DNA of 6,889 nucleotides from Flavobacteriaceae bacterium (lineage in GTDB: Bacteria > Bacteroidota > Bacteroidia > Flavobacteriales > Flavobacteriaceae), in assembly GCA_018672145.1 (NCBI GenBank), contig JABHGH010000057.1, positions 1-6,889 of the forward strand, given 5' to 3'. Position 1 is the stretch's first letter; each line of letters starts with the position of its first letter. Below the pieces are notes generated by a model that was given only the letters and a program-made list of their open reading frames with translations, did not search any database and was not told the origin of the DNA. Positions 5,627 to 6,889 of the stretch are shown in pieces. A program made the translations under genes and the position numbers.

Positions 5627-6673
5627 ATGATTAAAAAAACAATAGACGCATATAACAATGCATTAGACTTGGTTGGCAATACGCCGCTAATAAAGCTGAA
5701 TGCTTCCGTTGAAGGTTTTTTGGGCACTTACTTTGCTAAGGCCGAATTCTTTAATCCTGGTCATTCAAATAAAGATCGAATTGCTCTTCATATTATTGAA
5801 GAAGCTGAGCGTAAAAATATTTTAAAACCAGGAAGTACTATCATTGAAACTACGTCAGGCAATACTGGCTTTAGCTTGGCTATGGTCAGCATTGTTAAGG
5901 GGTATCAATGTGTGCTAGCTGTTACTTCCAAATCTTCTCCTGACAAAATTGATATGTTGCGCTCTATGGGTGCTAAAGTATATGTATGCCCTGGTCACGT
6001 AGCCGCTGACGATCCCAGATCATATTATCAAGTTGCAAAACGATTGCACAGAGAGTTAAAAGGTTCGGTTTACATCAATCAATATTTTAACGATTTAAAT
6101 ACCGAAGCACATTACCGTTCTACTGGTCCTGAAATATGGAATCAAACGGGTGGCAAAATCACGCATTTGGTTGCCGCTAGTGGAACAGGAGGAACGATTT
6201 CGGGTATTGGTAAATATTTAAAGTCTCAAAATCCAGACGTTAAGATCATTGGAGTTGATGCTTACGGGTCTGTTCTCAAAAAGTTTCATGAAACCTCTGA
6301 GTTTGACGAAGATGAAATATATCCATACAGAATAGAAGGTCTAGGGAAAAATCTTATTCCTTCTGTGACCGATTTTGGTGTGATTGATCATTTTGAGAAA
6401 GTAACTGATGAGGAAAGTGCACATTCTGCTAGAGGTATTGCCAAAAAAGAAGGTCTTTTTGTGGGCTATACTTCTGGAGCAGCACTTCAAGCAATACGCC
6501 AGCTCAATAAACAAAATTTATTCTTTGATAAAGACAGTATAGTGGTGGTTATTTTTTGTGATCACGGGTCCAGATACATGAGCAAGATATACAATGATAA
6601 GTGGATGAAAGAACAAGGTTTTTTTGATGCGAATCATTTACAAGACGAAGAAGTAATAGAGTATATTAAATAA
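5627..6673 (+). CDS. Cysteine synthase / CBS-family PLP enzyme, possibly a cysteate synthase, 348 aa
   Basis: A fold-type II PLP enzyme of the cysteine synthase/cystathionine beta-synthase group, which does beta-replacement on serine derivatives. Visible: VGNTPLIKLN (16-25); NPGHSNKDR (43-51) with PLP-binding Lys49; the substrate loop TSGNTG (76-81); the phosphate loop SGTGGTISGIG (185-195); and GVDAYGS (209-215). Near the C-terminus, YTSGAA (281-286) places Thr282 where Ser usually contacts the pyridine nitrogen, and DHGSRYMSKIYNDKWM (312-327) resembles CBS more than CysK. The protein is single-domain with no CBS regulatory pair. ATG 5627 is preferred; an in-frame TTG at 5618 lies three codons upstream, closer behind a GGAG. 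The next gene, 37 bp on, looks like an alpha-oxoamine synthase. In Bacteroidota that pairing suggests a role supplying cysteate (for example from O-phosphoserine and sulfite) for sulfonolipids; this is inference. Ordinary cysteine synthase is the main alternative. Confidence 0.88.
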   Translation: MIKKTIDAYNNALDLVGNTPLIKLNASVEGFLGTYFAKAEFFNPGHSNKDRIALHIIEEAERKNILKPGSTIIETTSGNTGFSLAMVSIVKGYQCVLAVTSKSSPDKIDMLRSMGAKVYVCPGHVAADDPRSYYQVAKRLHRELKGSVYINQYFNDLNTEAHYRSTGPEIWNQTGGKITHLVAASGTGGTISGIGKYLKSQNPDVKIIGVDAYGSVLKKFHETSEFDEDEIYPYRIEGLGKNLIPSVTDFGVIDHFEKVTDEESAHSARGIAKKEGLFVGYTSGAALQAIRQLNKQNLFFDKDSIVVVIFCDHGSRYMSKIYNDKWMKEQGFFDANHLQDEEVIEYIK

Positions 6674-6685
6674 ATACTTGTTACT

Positions 6686-6693
6686 TATATTTG
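6686..6693 (+). promoter_or_regulatory. Possible internal -7 promoter element before the oxoamine synthase-like gene
   Basis: TATATTTG matches TAnnTTTG exactly and ends 17 bases before ATG 6711, the same placement as the other -7 boxes here. No TTG is found at the -33 position, so it may be chance in AT-rich sequence, or a weak promoter that lets the second gene be expressed independently. Confidence 0.35.
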
Positions 6694-6710
6694 ACAACAG
6701 AAAAAGAACA

Positions 6711-6889
6711 ATGAACAACGATATTTTTGATAGAATGCGTACGGACAGAGGCCCATTGGGTAAATGGTCTACAATTGCGGAAGGATACTTTGCATTTCCG
6801 AAGTTAGAAGGCCCGATTGGAAATCGCATGATATTCCGAGGTAAAGAAGTAATTACTTGGAGCGTAAACGATTATTTAGGCCTCGCCAA
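6711..6889 (+). CDS. Alpha-oxoamine synthase-like PLP enzyme, N-terminus only; possible cysteate acyltransferase
   Basis: Only 59 codons plus two bases are inside the window. The reading starts MNNDIFDRMRTDRGPLGKW and ends at the WSVNDYLGLA motif (50-59), which is the conserved substrate-entry segment of the alpha-oxoamine synthases (8-amino-7-oxononanoate synthase, 2-amino-3-ketobutyrate CoA ligase, serine palmitoyltransferase). These enzymes condense an amino acid with an acyl thioester and lose CO2. From memory, the N-terminal stretch GPLGKW...GYF.FPKLEGPI resembles the Bacteroidota group that includes cysteate-C-fatty acyltransferases of capnine synthesis; I cannot test this by alignment. 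The catalytic lysine and most of the protein are beyond the right edge, so intactness is unknown. No Shine-Dalgarno is seen; the leader is A-rich. Adjacency to a cysteine synthase-like gene supports the sulfonolipid reading, but KBL or BioF homologues remain possible. Confidence 0.75.
   Translation, partial: MNNDIFDRMRTDRGPLGKWSTIAEGYFAFPKLEGPIGNRMIFRGKEVITWSVNDYLGLA

Noticed and set aside
5497..5727. Minus-strand open frame of 76 codons over the divergent intergenic region
   Set aside because: It overlaps the N-terminal coding part of the PLP enzyme and the inverted repeats; no family resemblance and no promoter of its own.

Overview
The window looks like a chromosomal segment from a Bacteroidota genome, most likely Flavobacteriia or a relative. 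The base composition is AT-rich. The upstream regions carry TAnnTTTG promoter elements, which are typical of the phylum. One gene encodes an outer-membrane receptor with an N-terminal carboxypeptidase-regulatory-like domain, and at the right edge two genes form a pair suggestive of sulfonolipid synthesis. No tRNA, rRNA, CRISPR array, insertion sequence or integrase is visible.

Layout, left to right. (1) A class II fumarase gene (fumC, minus strand) runs off the left edge; its first 339 codons are present. (2) A 53-residue membrane protein is transcribed divergently from fumC out of a compact 105-bp region that holds a promoter-like element for each gene. (3) A tight minus-strand cluster, prfB - HAD-family phosphatase - outer-membrane beta-barrel receptor, spans 5446 down to 1288. 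Each stop codon directly abuts the next start codon, and the receptor gene ends 3 bp from the stop of the small membrane-protein gene (convergent). (4) A 180-bp divergent intergenic region contains inverted repeats and a tandem 10-bp repeat. (5) On the plus strand lie a cysteine-synthase/CBS-like PLP enzyme and, 37 bp downstream, the first 59 codons of an alpha-oxoamine-synthase-like PLP enzyme cut by the right edge.

Two points matter most. First, prfB is longer than a simple open-frame reading suggests. It starts at 5446, runs 21 codons to an in-frame UGA inside a textbook RF2 frameshift site (AGGGGG, three bases, CTT TGA C), and continues in the +1 frame from 5382 to 4342, giving a 367-residue RF2. 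Second, the pairing of a cysteine-synthase-like enzyme with an acyl-transferring alpha-oxoamine synthase fits the first steps of capnine/sulfonolipid synthesis in gliding Bacteroidota: cysteate formation, then cysteate plus fatty acyl to 3-ketocapnine. That pathway assignment is inference from family resemblance and adjacency, and the second gene is visible only at its N-terminus.

The remaining genes are ordinary housekeeping or envelope functions. I found no convincing evidence of a wholly new system; the most open question is what the PLP enzyme at 5627-6673 makes.
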